Positions 32,163 through 42,354 of a DNA stretch of 64,000 nucleotides are shown here, piece by piece (position 1 is the stretch's first letter; the number at the start of each line of letters is the position of its first letter). The notes beneath the pieces are model-generated. The model was not told where the DNA came from. It did no database searches and was given only the letters and a program-made list of their open reading frames with translations. The DNA comes from Nephrocerus scutellatus (taxonomy: Eukaryota; Arthropoda; Insecta; Diptera; Pipunculidae). The translations under genes and the position numbers were made by a program. Where the stretch lies: NCBI GenBank assembly GCA_947095585.1, contig OX352761.1:23093777-23157776 (forward strand). Reading direction: 5' to 3'.

Positions 32163-33869
32163 GTAAGAATATTTTTTTTTATCCAACTCTACTTGAGTGC
32201 TCCCATACATAACCATTATACAGACACAAGAACACAATTTTACATTTAATTCGCAACGAACTTAGGGTGCTTCATTGTTTCGCGAAGGAACTTAGGGGGC
32301 TTCATTGTTTTTCGGGAGAACTCCAATGTGCTTCGGGAGCAGCGAACGGAGAGAAAAGTTTATCGCATAACCCTTCGAAATGGGAGGTCGAAGTGTATAA
32401 CAAGAATCTGGTATAACGTTCTGCGGGCTAATAATAATTTGAATTTTCTGCGGTCACGCTTTTACAAGTGACACAGAGATACAGTCAGTATCTATATACA
32501 GAGATGATGATAAGAATGACCTCAAAATTGCCTTGAATATAGCTGTGGCACAGATTTACATCCTTCATCTTTGAACGGCTTCAGCATTCTTTGTCGGTCG
32601 CCCTTGCAGAGAGAGAGAGAGAGAGCACCCGGAGACGGTGAGAAAACCCACATCGATCGAAACGCTCTTATGTATTTCCTCCATGCGAACTATTCAACAG
32701 CAACAACAACAAATAAAAGCTGCCCTTCTATGGAAGACTACACCGAAGAACTTTTGGAAGATCTTCATCGCCAGTTTTGTTCTAAATTATTCAGTAGTTA
32801 GTCGTCTTTTCTTCGTTTCTTTATTGTGTGCAAGATTTACTACCACTACCACAGCAAAAGGGGATTAAGCGGGCAGGCGAAGCAGTTGGAATAAAGTGAA
32901 AAACTGCCACTAAAAATGGTGTCACCGGATGTCGTTATTCACGAAGGCCATGTACGCGAGCGAACTTACAATTTCAACTTTTCTGTTCCACAGCAATGTT
33001 CTGATTTATTTGTGTTGCTGTTGTTGTTATTGTTGTCGTTGCTTTGTTTATGCGCGCGAGCTTGCTTTATTATGTGCGGACGACACCGCGAACGAGAACA
33101 AAAACATTCGAAATTTCGCGAGCGCATTAAATTTCTTCGCAGCGCAAAAGATTAATCTGAAATCGGTGCAATGGTTGTGACTTTTTACTTTTCTGTGTAT
33201 GTGTGTGTATGTGTGAGTGTTTTTTGTAAATTGCACGAGAGTTTAAAAACGCAAAAGTACTCTGCTATTCAAGTGCAAGGGAAGTACTAAACTTCATCAT
33301 CAACTGAAAGAAGGAACGACATTTCATGGACGAACCTAAGGAAAGAAAATATTTCTACAAAGTCTGTATGCCAATTTGTAGAAATTCGATTTATCATTTC
33401 CCTTAGGATATATTCTGTATAAAGAATAAGAAATTAGCAGCATTTCTGTTGGTTTGTTAAATTCCGGCTAATTGCATTAAACGTGAACAATTTGTAAGAA
33501 ATTAAAATTCTTTCTATACATTTCTATACTCTATTAGTTTTTTTAAATTTATTTCTGCAATCAGTTTGGTTTGACTTATGATTTTCCTCTTCACTTTTGA
33601 GTTCTACTTTGCCATTTCATTCAATTGTGATATATAGTTTTTACAGCAATATCTCCTTTTTGTAACCTTCTCATTACTTTTGTAAACTTTGTTCCATGAT
33701 AGAGCGGAGATTTTAGGTGAAATACACATCTCAACTTAACAACTTAGATAACCTAAGTTATTAAAAACGCAAGGATATGTTAGATTGCTCTTTAAATATC
33801 AGGAAATTAATTGATCAGAAATTAAATCTTCTTTTGTGATTATGTCAGTAAAACTAAACAATTGTTTTA
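32163..33869. other. Downstream of candidate exon; GA microsatellite, otherwise unassigned
   Basis: A run of nine AG units lies at 32608-32625, a possible GAGA-factor site or simple microsatellite. The interval 32570-33290 contains several CAA/CAG and TTG runs and short open frames (76-83 codons) without motifs; its base composition resembles fly 5' UTR or intron sequence. No exon could be placed with confidence. Confidence 0.3.
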
Positions 33870-35060
33870 AAACAAGTCCGATCCGCTGGTCCAGATGATA
33901 TTTCCCCATTAGTTCTGAAGAGGTGTTCTTCCAAGCTGGCATTACGTAAGCTTTTCCATCTATCCTATTCTTCTGGACTCTTCCCGAGAAGCTAGAAAAC
34001 AGCCTTTGTCCAGCCCATACCCAAAAAAGGCGAGCCGTCGTCTCCTTCTTCGTACCAACCCATAGCACTTACATCCATTCTTTCCAGGGTCATGGAAACG
34101 CTGATCAATTTTCAGCTCATGAAATATCTTGAAACCAATGAAATGCTTAGTGACCGGCAGTACGGATTTCGTGGGCAACGTTGCACTGGTGATTTGATGG
34201 TATATCTCACCGAACAGTGGAACCGGTCTTTGCATCAATTTGGTGAAAGCAAAGCTGTTGCACTCGATATTTCTAAGGCATTTGACAGAGTTTGCAATCA
34301 AGCTCTTTTGTCAAAAATGCGTGCCTTTGGTGTCGATGATAAACTGCTTCATTGGATTAGAAGCTATCTTTTGGACCGCTAAATTCAAGTTGTATTGGAC
34401 GGTTTCAAGTCTGAAATACACCACATAAATGCTGGCGTTCCCCAGGGCTCTGTTCTGTCCCCGACACTCTTTCTTATTTTTATTAATGATCTCTTATCTG
34501 TGACTTCTAATCCAATTCACTATTTGGCTCTCTCAGCTTCTCATATAAGTTTAGGGAACGTCCCCCCACATCTCATGTGGAACTCAAACCATTTCGTATG
34601 CTAAGCACGTTAAATTCTGACCTAGACAGCATAATAAAATGTGGAGAAAACATTCGGATTTAACGCTTCCATAACCCAATGCTGTCTCCTGTCGTCCAAG
34701 TGAATCCCAAATCCATGAATGGCACTTGCATCGAGGAAACTGAAAATCTCGCAATTCTCGGTATGTGAGTCAACGAGAAGCTTCGTTGGAATGACCACAC
34801 ATTTACCGTCGCCAAAAATGCTGCGAAATGTTTAGGTTTTCTAACCCGGTGCAAGAAATTTTTCACTCCCTCTGATCTGGCTACTATCTACAAGGCCTTT
34901 ATTCGCCCAAAACTTGAGTACAATTGCCATATCTGGTGTGGTGCGCCTAAAACGACCTTGCATTAACTAGATAGAATATAAAACCGTGCGATGAAACTTA
35001 TCGGTGACGAAAACATTACGAAATCAATTGATTAGCTTAATCACCCCAGAAACGCTTGCT
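33870..35060 (+). mobile_element. CR1-like LINE, reverse transcriptase region
   Basis: This copy is uninterrupted where the one at 7560-9475 carries an insert. From left to right: SGLFPRS (33970), PIPKKGEPSSPSSYQPIALT (34010-34070), an open 96-codon piece at 34092-34382, then VVLDGF-equivalent and GVPQGSVLSPTLFLIFINDL (34433-34492), thumb (34770-34900) and LEYNCHIW (34915). The sequence fades near 35060 before the 3' terminus, so it is truncated on both sides. Confidence 0.85.
34092..34382 (+). pseudogene. CR1-like reverse transcriptase, fingers-palm segment
   Basis: A 96-codon open frame holds METLINFQLMKYLETNE, QYGFRGQRCTGDLMVYLTEQ and the first catalytic Asp in ALDISKAFDRV (around residue 61). 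It stops at a TAA (34381-34383) where the sister element continues. Downstream, the segment that should hold FADD is deleted: the text runs from NPIHY straight to LALSASHISL. The enzyme is therefore dead. Confidence 0.8.
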
Positions 35061-35279
35061 CTATGTCGTAATTTATGGATGCGTTCAAGTCCTGCAGCTG
35101 GGAAATCATAAGCCAGCATTGGTATGCCACGATGTTTCAGTTTTACTTTTGGTGAGAATCTCGTTTGGAAACATAACTTCCCAGCTGAACTAGCTTAAAA
35201 GTACTTCAGTTTCATGAAAAGTCCCTTTTTATACCTTTCCTCTTTAAACTACCGCTATGATTGGAAACGAAATCTCAAA
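35061..35279. other. Short spacer, nothing recognised
   Basis: Transition between the decayed end of the CR1-like copy and inverted family H repeats. No coding potential was seen. Confidence 0.3.
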
Positions 35280-35665
35280 AGCACGCCATCGAAAGACGAG
35301 CGCCAAGTCCCATCAAATTCTGACTAGTAGTAGTCGAAATATACGAGTAGACAAACTGACAAATTCATAAACAAATACACGCACGCTGAAAAAATTGTTT
35401 ACTCTAATTAAGATAGTCAAGCGGAGCTTCTCAGCTCACCATATGGATTGTTTTAATTCAGTCTAGAGACTGAATTAGCTTAAAAGGATTTTGTTTTCAT
35501 GAAAAAACCAATTTTTATACCTTTACTCCTAAAACTGTAAGCATAAAATCCCAATATCACGCCATCAAATTCTGACTGGTAGAAGGGTGTAGAAGCACAC
35601 GCGCGCTGAAAAAAATCATTTGCCCTGATTATAATTAGCTTCGCCCTTTGGACTTGCAATTATAT
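35280..35665 (-). repeat. Family H repeats, two inverted partial copies
   Basis: On the minus strand, AGTCAGAATTTGATGG-type cores lie at about 35585-35565 and 35330-35305, the left-end motif AAGGGCGAAGCTAATTATAA at 35650-35631, and the hairpin AATTCAGTCTCTAGACTGAATT at 35476-35455. The hairpin is followed by CCATATGGTGAGCTGAGAAG, matching the 37778-37810 end. This is opposite in orientation to the copies at 30595 and 37290. Confidence 0.65.
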
Positions 35666-36584
35666 TTAAAACTAGCTTTTCCCGGGCGCCACCCTCACAC
35701 ATAAATCCCCACCTTACAATCACTACAACGGGACGTATTGCCTAAACCTAAACAAAGTGCCACCTCGATCGTATTCGCACTATGGGGTTTACCGAGATTT
35801 TGTTAAGACGCATATTCTGTAAAAGTTTCAACTCAATCGGCTGTCTAGTTTTTGAGTTTTAGTGTCGTATTACAAACCAACAGACGTTCGCTCATTAGAC
35901 GTTCATATAAATTATAGTACGTACAAAGCTGCGCAGCACATAGCCACATGGTAATTAGGATGCCGCTATATGGCGCACAGAAAGCAGCGCAGTACACAGC
36001 GCACACAGCACATAGCACATAGTGATTATGATGCCCGACCATTTTTCGTCGACTTTAAGTATTTATTTACAAAATTGGTCGCCACGAAAGGCTATTTAAT
36101 TTAAACGGGATAATATATAGCCTATGCTCCCGCTGAAAGTCCATTTTCATTGATTGGTGAAAGAATTTTTGGAATCGGTCTAATAGCTCCGAAGATTTTA
36201 CCTCCTACACACAAACTAACATTACCTCATGATAAAATTAGTATAGATTAGATGATTGCTTAACCGGTTCATAGAATGCTAAAATTTTAAAAACCCAAAA
36301 ACTAATTAACACAGAAATCCCATAATTGATGCGAAAATCTTAACAAAAACGGCTTCTAAGGGAGCTCTAAAAATTTAAAAACTTAAAACTTACTGGATTT
36401 AATGGACTTCCAACATAACGAGGAAATTTTTTTTGTCATAACCAAAATCCATACAATCCTGTAAGCCTTAAGTATTTAGTTTTTCCATTATGTGAGTAGC
36501 CTAATAATTGAAAAGCGATTTTCACAATAGCTTTTTATGGTCACAGTCACTGCGAACACCGCAGTATATTTACGAGCGGTATAA
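35666..36584. other. Unassigned, includes CACAGC-rich segment
   Basis: The interval 35690-35880 reads like a widespread insect interspersed repeat (AAAACTAGCTTTTCCCGGGC at 35670-35689 and TTGTTAAGACGCATATTCTG near 35800), but I cannot name it. 35930-36020 is rich in AGCGCA/AGCACATAGCACATAG direct micro-repeats. The remainder is AT-rich without coding potential. Confidence 0.3.
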
Positions 36585-36995
36585 GTCCGATAACCCTCAA
36601 GAAAAAGCCATAAAAGACCAAAAAAGACCATCAAAATACCCAAAACCCCCTAAAAGAATCATAAAAATATCCCTAGAAGACCCCAAAAGACCCTCAATAA
36701 TTCCCCAAAAGACCCCTAAAAGACTTGCCACCCAAAGACACTCGAAAGTCTCTTCAAAAGATCGCCAAAAGATCCCAAAAAGAACATCAAAGGACTCTTC
36801 AAAAAGCTCCTCAAAATACTTGAAAAAGACTACAATAAGACCCTCAAAGACGCCTAAAAAACCCCAAAAGAACTCTAAAAGACCATCAAAAGATAAGACC
36901 CCTAAAATACCCCCAAAAGACCCTCAAAAGACTCCCAAAAGACCCCCAAAAGACCCCCAAAAGACTCCCAAAAGAGCCCCAAAAGACAACCAAAT
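36585..36995. repeat. 11-bp purine-asymmetric minisatellite (AAAAGACCCCC)n
   Basis: The stretch is made of degenerate and then near-perfect copies of AAAAGACCCCC / AAAAGACTCCC, cleanest at 36900-36990. No phase of the 11-mer creates a stop codon on the + strand, which explains a 172-codon Lys/Pro-rich open frame (36508-37026) without any gene. The strand is almost free of G in the left half of each unit and strongly asymmetric. Confidence 0.85.
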
Positions 36996-36997
36996 GG

Positions 36998-37150
36998 CCA
37001 TACCGAATTTCTTAGGAATCGCTTGAGAAATGGCTTAGTTTCCGAAATTACAGTCCCTAATGACCGTATTCCAGAATTTCTATAGAATCAACACACAATT
37101 CGTATCTTAGTCCTGCATACCGAATTTCCTAAAAATCGCTTGAGAAATGA
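36998..37150 (-). repeat. Inverted relics of the 118-bp tandem repeat
   Basis: Two segments, at 36998-37035 and 37107-37150, read on the minus strand as CATTTCTCAAGCGATT... followed by AAATTCGGTATG and GACTAAG, the core of the 118-bp unit at 26710-27180. The spacing (about 120 bp) matches one period, so this is part of an array in opposite orientation, 10 kb away. Confidence 0.65.
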
Positions 37151-37289
37151 ATTAGAATTCAAAAATGTAACACAAAATCGCATACATAGATGACCATTAT
37201 AGTTAATTAATTTCAAGATTTTGTTCACTACTTTGCTACAAGACGGCTCAAAATCTACTACAGAATTGCATAGCTAAGAAACACACCTT

Positions 37290-37815
37290 ATTTCCAGCCC
37301 GAAGGGTGAAGCTTATATTCAGAGGACACGCAAATAATTTTTTCAGCGAACGAGTGTACATTTGAACGTTTGTACGTTTGTTTGCTGGGTCGTATATCTC
37401 GGCTTCTACCAGTCAAAATTTGATGGGACATACTTTAAAACAATCAGTTAGCGCTCAGCTTGCGATGGCGTAATTTTTTCATTCATAGGTGTTACCCCCC
37501 CTGAGAAAACTGAAAAAATACTCAGTAGTGGAAAGTTTTTGGTAGGAACTCGTATATCTCGGCTTCTACTAGTGTGAATTTTATGGGACTAATTTTAAAA
37601 TATATAAAATTTTATTATTATAAAAAAAAGAGGTTTCTTAAAAAAAATTTCCAAAAAGGTAAGAAAAAAATATTTGTTGTCAGAACACAAAATTTACCCA
37701 AAAAAAATTGTAACGAATTTTGTGAATTATATGGTTACTATTTGGCTTTTAAGATAATTCAGTGATTAGACTGAATTACAACTATCCATATGGCGAGCTT
37801 AGAAGCTCGCTTTAC
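37290..37815 (+). repeat. Family H repeat, short-core copy
   Basis: It starts CCAGCCCGAAGGGTGAAGCT, includes TATATCTCGGCTTCTACCAG (37390) and again TATATCTCGGCTTCTACTAG (37553), and ends with the hairpin AATTCAGTGATTAGACTGAATT (37756-37777). This is followed by CCATATGGCGAGCTTAGAAG, whose GCGAGCTT/AAGCTCGC can form a second hairpin. The GC-rich tandem core of the 30595 copy is reduced to one unit. Confidence 0.65.
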
Positions 37816-38639
37816 TATCTTATTTGTCTACGGGAATAATTTATTTGCACACAAAACTGTGTAGCATTTTTGTCAAATTGGCAAATTTTAATTGGAATAG
37901 GGCCCAAATTATAACGAAGTGTAGGTCTTTTTTAATTTTCGATTGTGGAAGCTGCACTAATAGGCATCAAAGATAGCTTATATACCTTATATAAAAAAAT
38001 TTGGATTTCCGTAAGAAGAGCTCTTCTAGTGTGCACCAAAAAACATGTTGTACTGCTCATGTCCTTTTATATTTCTGTTGTTATTGATTACCTTTTATAT
38101 GACCCGAGAGTTTTTTTTTCGCTGGATTGCGTTATTTCGTTGTGTGTGTAAAAAATTAGATCAGCACCAAAAAGACGAGCGTTTTCGTTCAGAAACTATA
38201 ACAAAAATTAGTTTCCCCTCCCACAAGATCATAATTCAACATTTCGAGCAATTCTGCTCTGTTTAGAGATTATCATTTTTTCTCTTTCTCATTCTGATGC
38301 CCAGAGAATTTAACATTAGTTAGATCATAAGTAGGTAGACTAGTAAACCCACCCAAATATCTTTCCTAAAGTTTTAATTTAAGACTTTTGTACTTTACTT
38401 TTCTTAATTGTATTTCGTTATTCTCATATTGACATTAAAAATTCCTGATCTGATTAAGACCACATTTTCATTTTTTTAAAAAAGTTAGAAAATTTTATAA
38501 AAATTTTAAACACGAGACCCACGAAATTACAAAGCTAACCAGAAATGCTGCTAATCAGACTAGAAAATGCTTAAAACATAAAAATAAAATTTGTAATCGT
38601 AGCGAAAACAAAAAACAAAGTAATATATATCACTTATGA
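37816..38639. other. AT-rich stretch, possible intron
   Basis: No repeat partner or protein motif was recognised. Because the next feature is a strong 3' splice site, this could be intron sequence of the gene that owns the exon at 38795-39856. Confidence 0.3.
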
Positions 38640-38689
38640 TTTACCGCCCAGTCCTTTTTTCCGGTGTTGTCGTTGTTTTTCTCTGCTTT

Positions 38690-38749
38690 TTTTTCTCTCA
38701 CCTTGTGTTTTTGTCTTTCTTTCTTTTCTTTCTCTTTCTCCAATTATAG
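38690..38749 (+). promoter_or_regulatory. Strong 3' splice acceptor (polypyrimidine tract plus AG)
   Basis: A tract of about 50 bases, almost entirely T and C (TTTTGTCTTTCTTTCTTTTC within it), is followed by CAATTATAG with the AG at 38748-38749. This is a textbook acceptor. Further AGs at 38785-38786, 38788-38789 and 38793-38794 lie downstream and could serve as alternative acceptors. Confidence 0.6.
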
Positions 38750-38794
38750 AGTGTACCAGTACTTCGTACATTTGGCAACCACCAAGTAGCGTAG

Positions 38795-39856
38795 CGGGAG
38801 CTTGTACCTCCACCACCTAACTCACTACTACTACCACAACCACAACTACCACCATTACCAAATTCCAATTATAATACCACCACACCAACAAAAATAGATA
38901 CAACACCAACAGACACCGCCACTACTACCACCACGACGTCGACGAACAACAGTAACAGCAACAGTAACTCTATCAATAATTCAAACAGCAAACAAAACAA
39001 ATCACACCAACTGACACCACCACCATTACCACTTAAAAATAGCCATAACAATATTCACAACAACCACAATGGCAATCAATCAGACAGCTCATCGGCACAT
39101 TATCAACAACACCTTCACCATCACCATCACCATCAGTTTAATTCGCTTGATCATCGCGGTCATCGGTCGATCGATCGCGATGATTACAATCAAATTAATC
39201 CGCACTACTTGCAAACAATCGACAGCATCGATCATTACAGTGTGGCCAACCTGCACTATCGCAGTCAATCGAAATCGCAAATATACAATCAGAGCAACAG
39301 TAGCAATGACACAGACGCGACACTTTCCCTCTCACATCATCCCCAATACCACAGCAATGCAACATTGAATCAATACCAAATGCAGCAGCAGCAACAAACT
39401 ACACACCACAACTACAACCACAACAAACACAATTCACAGCAGCAACAACAAAACACTGAAAATCACTATCACACCAATCACAATCAGAATCAGCATCATC
39501 CGCATCATCAGCAGCACAAGCAACATCACAGTCTCAAGCACAATAAAACAAAAAACAAGAACAAAGCTAACAACAGTACAACAACACCAACAACAACAAC
39601 AACACAACAGCAACAATTGAAATCGAAAAGTAGCAAATCGATTGTCTCGCAGGACGATAACTCACTTGTGCACAGTAATAAAAGTATTGTCGTCAATGCA
39701 CCACCACAGACCCATACACAACAGCGATACAATGCTAATAACATACAACAACAACAACATAATCGTAAGCACAGCAACACAACAAACACGACAAATTCAA
39801 CAAACAGTCACTACAGTTCCAGTGATAGTATGCAATTTGATAATAATTACTACTAG
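38795..39856 (+). CDS. Host-gene terminal exon candidate, Gln/His/Asn-rich C-terminal region
   Basis: The frame is open for 353 codons and ends at TAG 39854-39856. It has a Pro/Thr-rich start, an N/S-rich part, a His run (residues 109-115), then a non-repetitive segment (SLDHRGHRSIDRDDYNQINP, LQTIDSIDHYSVANLHYRSQ), Gln-runs, HNQNQHHPHHQQH and a distinctive end SSSDSMQFDNNYY. Complex sequence at both sides of the simple runs argues for real coding. No ATG is needed, because the exon follows a splice acceptor at 38749. From that acceptor the same frame reads SVPVLRTFGNHQVA, then TAG (38792-38794), then this frame. The long frame is used either by an alternative acceptor at the TAG itself or by stop readthrough. 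I do not recognise the gene. Opa-type low-complexity C-termini are common in fly regulators. Confidence 0.6.
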   Translation, partial: RELVPPPPNSLLLPQPQLPPLPNSNYNTTTPTKIDTTPTDTATTTTTTSTNNSNSNSNSINNSNSKQNKSHQLTPPPLPLKNSHNNIHNNHNGNQSDSSSAHYQQHLHHHHHHQFNSLDHRGHRSIDRDDYNQINPHYLQTIDSIDHYSVANLHYRSQSKSQIYNQSNSSNDTDATLSLSHHPQYHSNATLNQYQMQQQQQTTHHNYNHNKHNSQQQQQNTENHYHTNHNQNQHHPHHQQHKQHHSLKHNKTKNKNKANNSTTTPTTTTTQQQQLKSKSSKSIVSQDDNSLVHSNKSIVVNAPPQTHTQQRYNANNIQQQQHNRKHSNTTNTTNSTNSHYSSSDSMQFDNNYY

Positions 39857-40337
39857 AAAGGTTGCCCTAAAAGAAAAATTTGGACTAAATTAAGTACGAA
39901 AATTAGATACTAACCGAACTGCTAATTGAGATTTCGGATCGTGGGAAAAGTGGAAACACGAAAATGTTTCTCGTAGAAGTTGTACAATTTTTTAAGTTCT
40001 CCTCCTCTACTTTCTTCTCTATGATTATTGTTCTTATTTTGGTATATTGTTATTGTTTTAAGTTTCACTTATGTCAGACAAATCTATTGTTTCATCACCT
40101 CACCTACAGACTCACATACACATACATACACCGCACACAAAGTCACCTCTTAAGTCAGCTTGAAGTTTCCATCAACACAAAAAATACTGGGTCGTTTTTT
40201 TTATTTTCTAGTTTTTGTTTATGTGTTGGTGCTATTTTTTGGGTTTCAACAATCAATTCATTTGTAATATCATATTTATGAATATATATATATTATGACC
40301 CTTCCACAAAATGGGAGAATTTCAATGAATTTCACTT
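39857..40337 (+). other. Possible 3' UTR of the Gln/His/Asn-rich exon
   Basis: AT-rich sequence directly after the stop codon, with no conserved open frame except a 105-codon frame starting at 39964 that is hydrophobic and low in complexity and probably fortuitous. I did not find an AATAAA signal here. An ATATATATAT run lies near 40283. Confidence 0.35.
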
Positions 40338-40505
40338 ACAATATATAACATTCCTCACGTTTATTTTCTCAGAAATCTCTCTGATTCATTGAAAAGGCCA
40401 TACGGAAAAACGATCATGAAATTAAAACGACGAGAGTCCATATACATTTATCAATGGACCATGGTCAGGGAAAACTACAAAAAAAAAACACCGACCAAGA
40501 AAATA
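40338..40505 (+). repeat. Inverted-pair repeat, + copy
   Basis: From ACAATATATAACATTCCTCA to ACCGACCAAGAAAATA this segment matches, base by base with gaps, the reverse complement of 51327-51508. Shared text includes TTTATTTTCTCAGAA, TGATTCATTGAAAA, GGAAAAACGATCA and TCAATGGACCAT. It is 11 kb from its partner and lies against a family J LINE on its right. Its class is unknown. Confidence 0.75.
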
Positions 40506-40559
40506 TTGCGAGTACCTACAAATATAACAAATAATACAAACAATATTTGATTTTTTTGA

Positions 40560-42120
40560 TCCTCTGGCTGGTAAATGCTCGCACGATAGTCCAAACGACC
40601 CTCTTAACCCTACTAGAAAGACTGATCGATATCCTGGCCCAGCCTTGACAAGAGTCTTCTGTCTACAGATCAACACGCGTATCGCAAGGGTAAATCTGTA
40701 GAAAGAGCTCTGCATACGCCGCTTGTACGTTCTATTGAATATTTACTCCTCTACAAGGTAGCATTCCTAGACAATGAAGGCGCTTTTAACAACGTCAACT
40801 CAACTGCGTTCTCTACATTGAGGGTAGATGACTCACTTGGGGAATTAGTTAACCTTCTGCTCACAAGTCGAAATGTTAATTCAAAACTGGGTGGGTCGTC
40901 TGCCAGAAGATCTATCTGCAGAAGAACCTATGTCCTGTCCCCCCTTCAATAGAACTTAGTGGTGAATGAGCTGCTGCTATGCCTGAGAAGGGAGGGCTGC
41001 GCAGAGATCGCCCTTGCAGATGACGTTGCTATTGCCATCTCAGTAAAGCAACCTAACACATTAAAAGAACTCTTGCAAAATGCTCTCATCAAGTTAACAA
41101 CCTTGGAAGATTATTGTGGTTAACAGTATACCCCCACAAAACTGAACTTGTCCCCTTCAATAGGAAATACAAAATGCCACATATTCACCCTCCTTATAAT
41201 AAAGGTACAAGCTTAACTGATAAAGCCAAGTATCGGTGTCTAAGTCTGGACACAAAGTTAAGCTTGAAATCAAATATTCAAGAAAGAGTTCGTAAAGCCA
41301 CAGTTGCACTCTTCTCTTGCAAAAAGGCCATTGGAAGCAAATGGAGCCTTTAACCCCATATCAACCCTTGGCTATACATACAGTGGTAGTAAGACCTACG
41401 ATCATATACGTTGGTCTGCCTTCGATAAAGCAGTAAATCGTGACAAACTAAACAAAGTCTAAAGATCAGCTTGTTTATGTTGAGCGGAGCACTTCGTACA
41501 AATCCCTCAATCCCTCCGTCGCTCTTGATATTCTGTTCAACCTTACCCCACTAGACATTTTCAATAGATAAGTACCCGCTAGCGCAGCTATTCGCCCCAA
41601 TGCAATCTCCCAGTGTACGGGAAATGAAATCGGCTACTATTCTCTCATGAATTTAGATAGGATTACACCAGGCAACGAAGACTACACCATTCCGAAACTA
41701 CAACTCAACAAAAACTTTCAAGTCGTCAATCCCTCCAGATCATTCTGGGAAGAAGGAGCTCAATTGAATGATGGTGACATTCATTTTTACACAGACGTGT
41801 CAAAAACTGATGACAGACGGCCGAGGTATTTTCTAAGGCTAAATTTTAGTCTTTCCGTCTTCCTAATCCCTGAAGTGTTTTACAGTTTTACAGGCTGAAA
41901 TTATGGCGATTTATGAAGTTTTGTCTTGACGGAAGAGAAATGTAATATCCGCTAGGATATTCGCATCCTATCGGATAGCCAAGCGGCGTGGAAAACCCTG
42001 GAATCAGTCTCTAGGAAGTCTATTCGAGACAAAAACTGCAGATCATCTCTAACGGAGAGAGCGGAGCAGTTCAAATTTAATCTGTGCTGGGTGCCGGGGC
42101 AGAGAGATAGATGTTCCATT
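40560..42120 (+). mobile_element. Family J LINE (RNase-H-bearing), RT to RNase H, decayed
   Basis: The + strand shows STDQHAYRKGKSVERALHT (about 40660-40715), VAFLDNEGAFNNVNSTAF (40755), EIALADDVAIAISVKQPN (41010-41060; the catalytic motif is LADD), YRCLSLDTKLSLKSNIQERV (41225-41290), and after several stops an RNase H remnant with FYTDVSKTDD (41785), LSDSQAAWKTLESVS (41970) and a CWVPGQRDR end (42090). It is truncated at both ends and clearly related to the copy at 57120-58899. Confidence 0.8.
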
Positions 42121-42354
42121 AAAATGTAGAGCTTACGAACTCGCCCATATTACCTGAAAATTGTTCTCTATGCATGCCAATCGCTACATGCAAACTTATG
42201 TTAAAGAGGGATGCTAACGAATCGGCCTTTCGACCGACACCCAACCTATCCTCTATTGTACAAATCGGATCCTTCAGAAACTTGTTGACGGCTATTTTGA
42301 AGGCTGTCAAAGTTACGGGAAACACGGAGTCGACCAACCAACAATCAACATTGC
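42121..42354. other. Unassigned segment between LINE remnants
   Basis: The minus strand is open for 72 codons (42119-42337, including KFLKDPICTIEDRLGVGRKA), which might be a leftover coding piece of an unrecognised element. No family was assigned and no second copy was found. Confidence 0.3.

Noticed and set aside
36508..37026. 172-codon Lys/Pro-rich open frame as a gene
   Set aside because: It is produced by an 11-bp minisatellite without stops in any forward phase; no flanking splice or start context.
39434..39789. Cys/Val/Leu-rich minus-strand open frames (60-87 codons)
   Set aside because: They are antisense readings of CAN-type Gln/His/Asn codon runs in the + strand exon.
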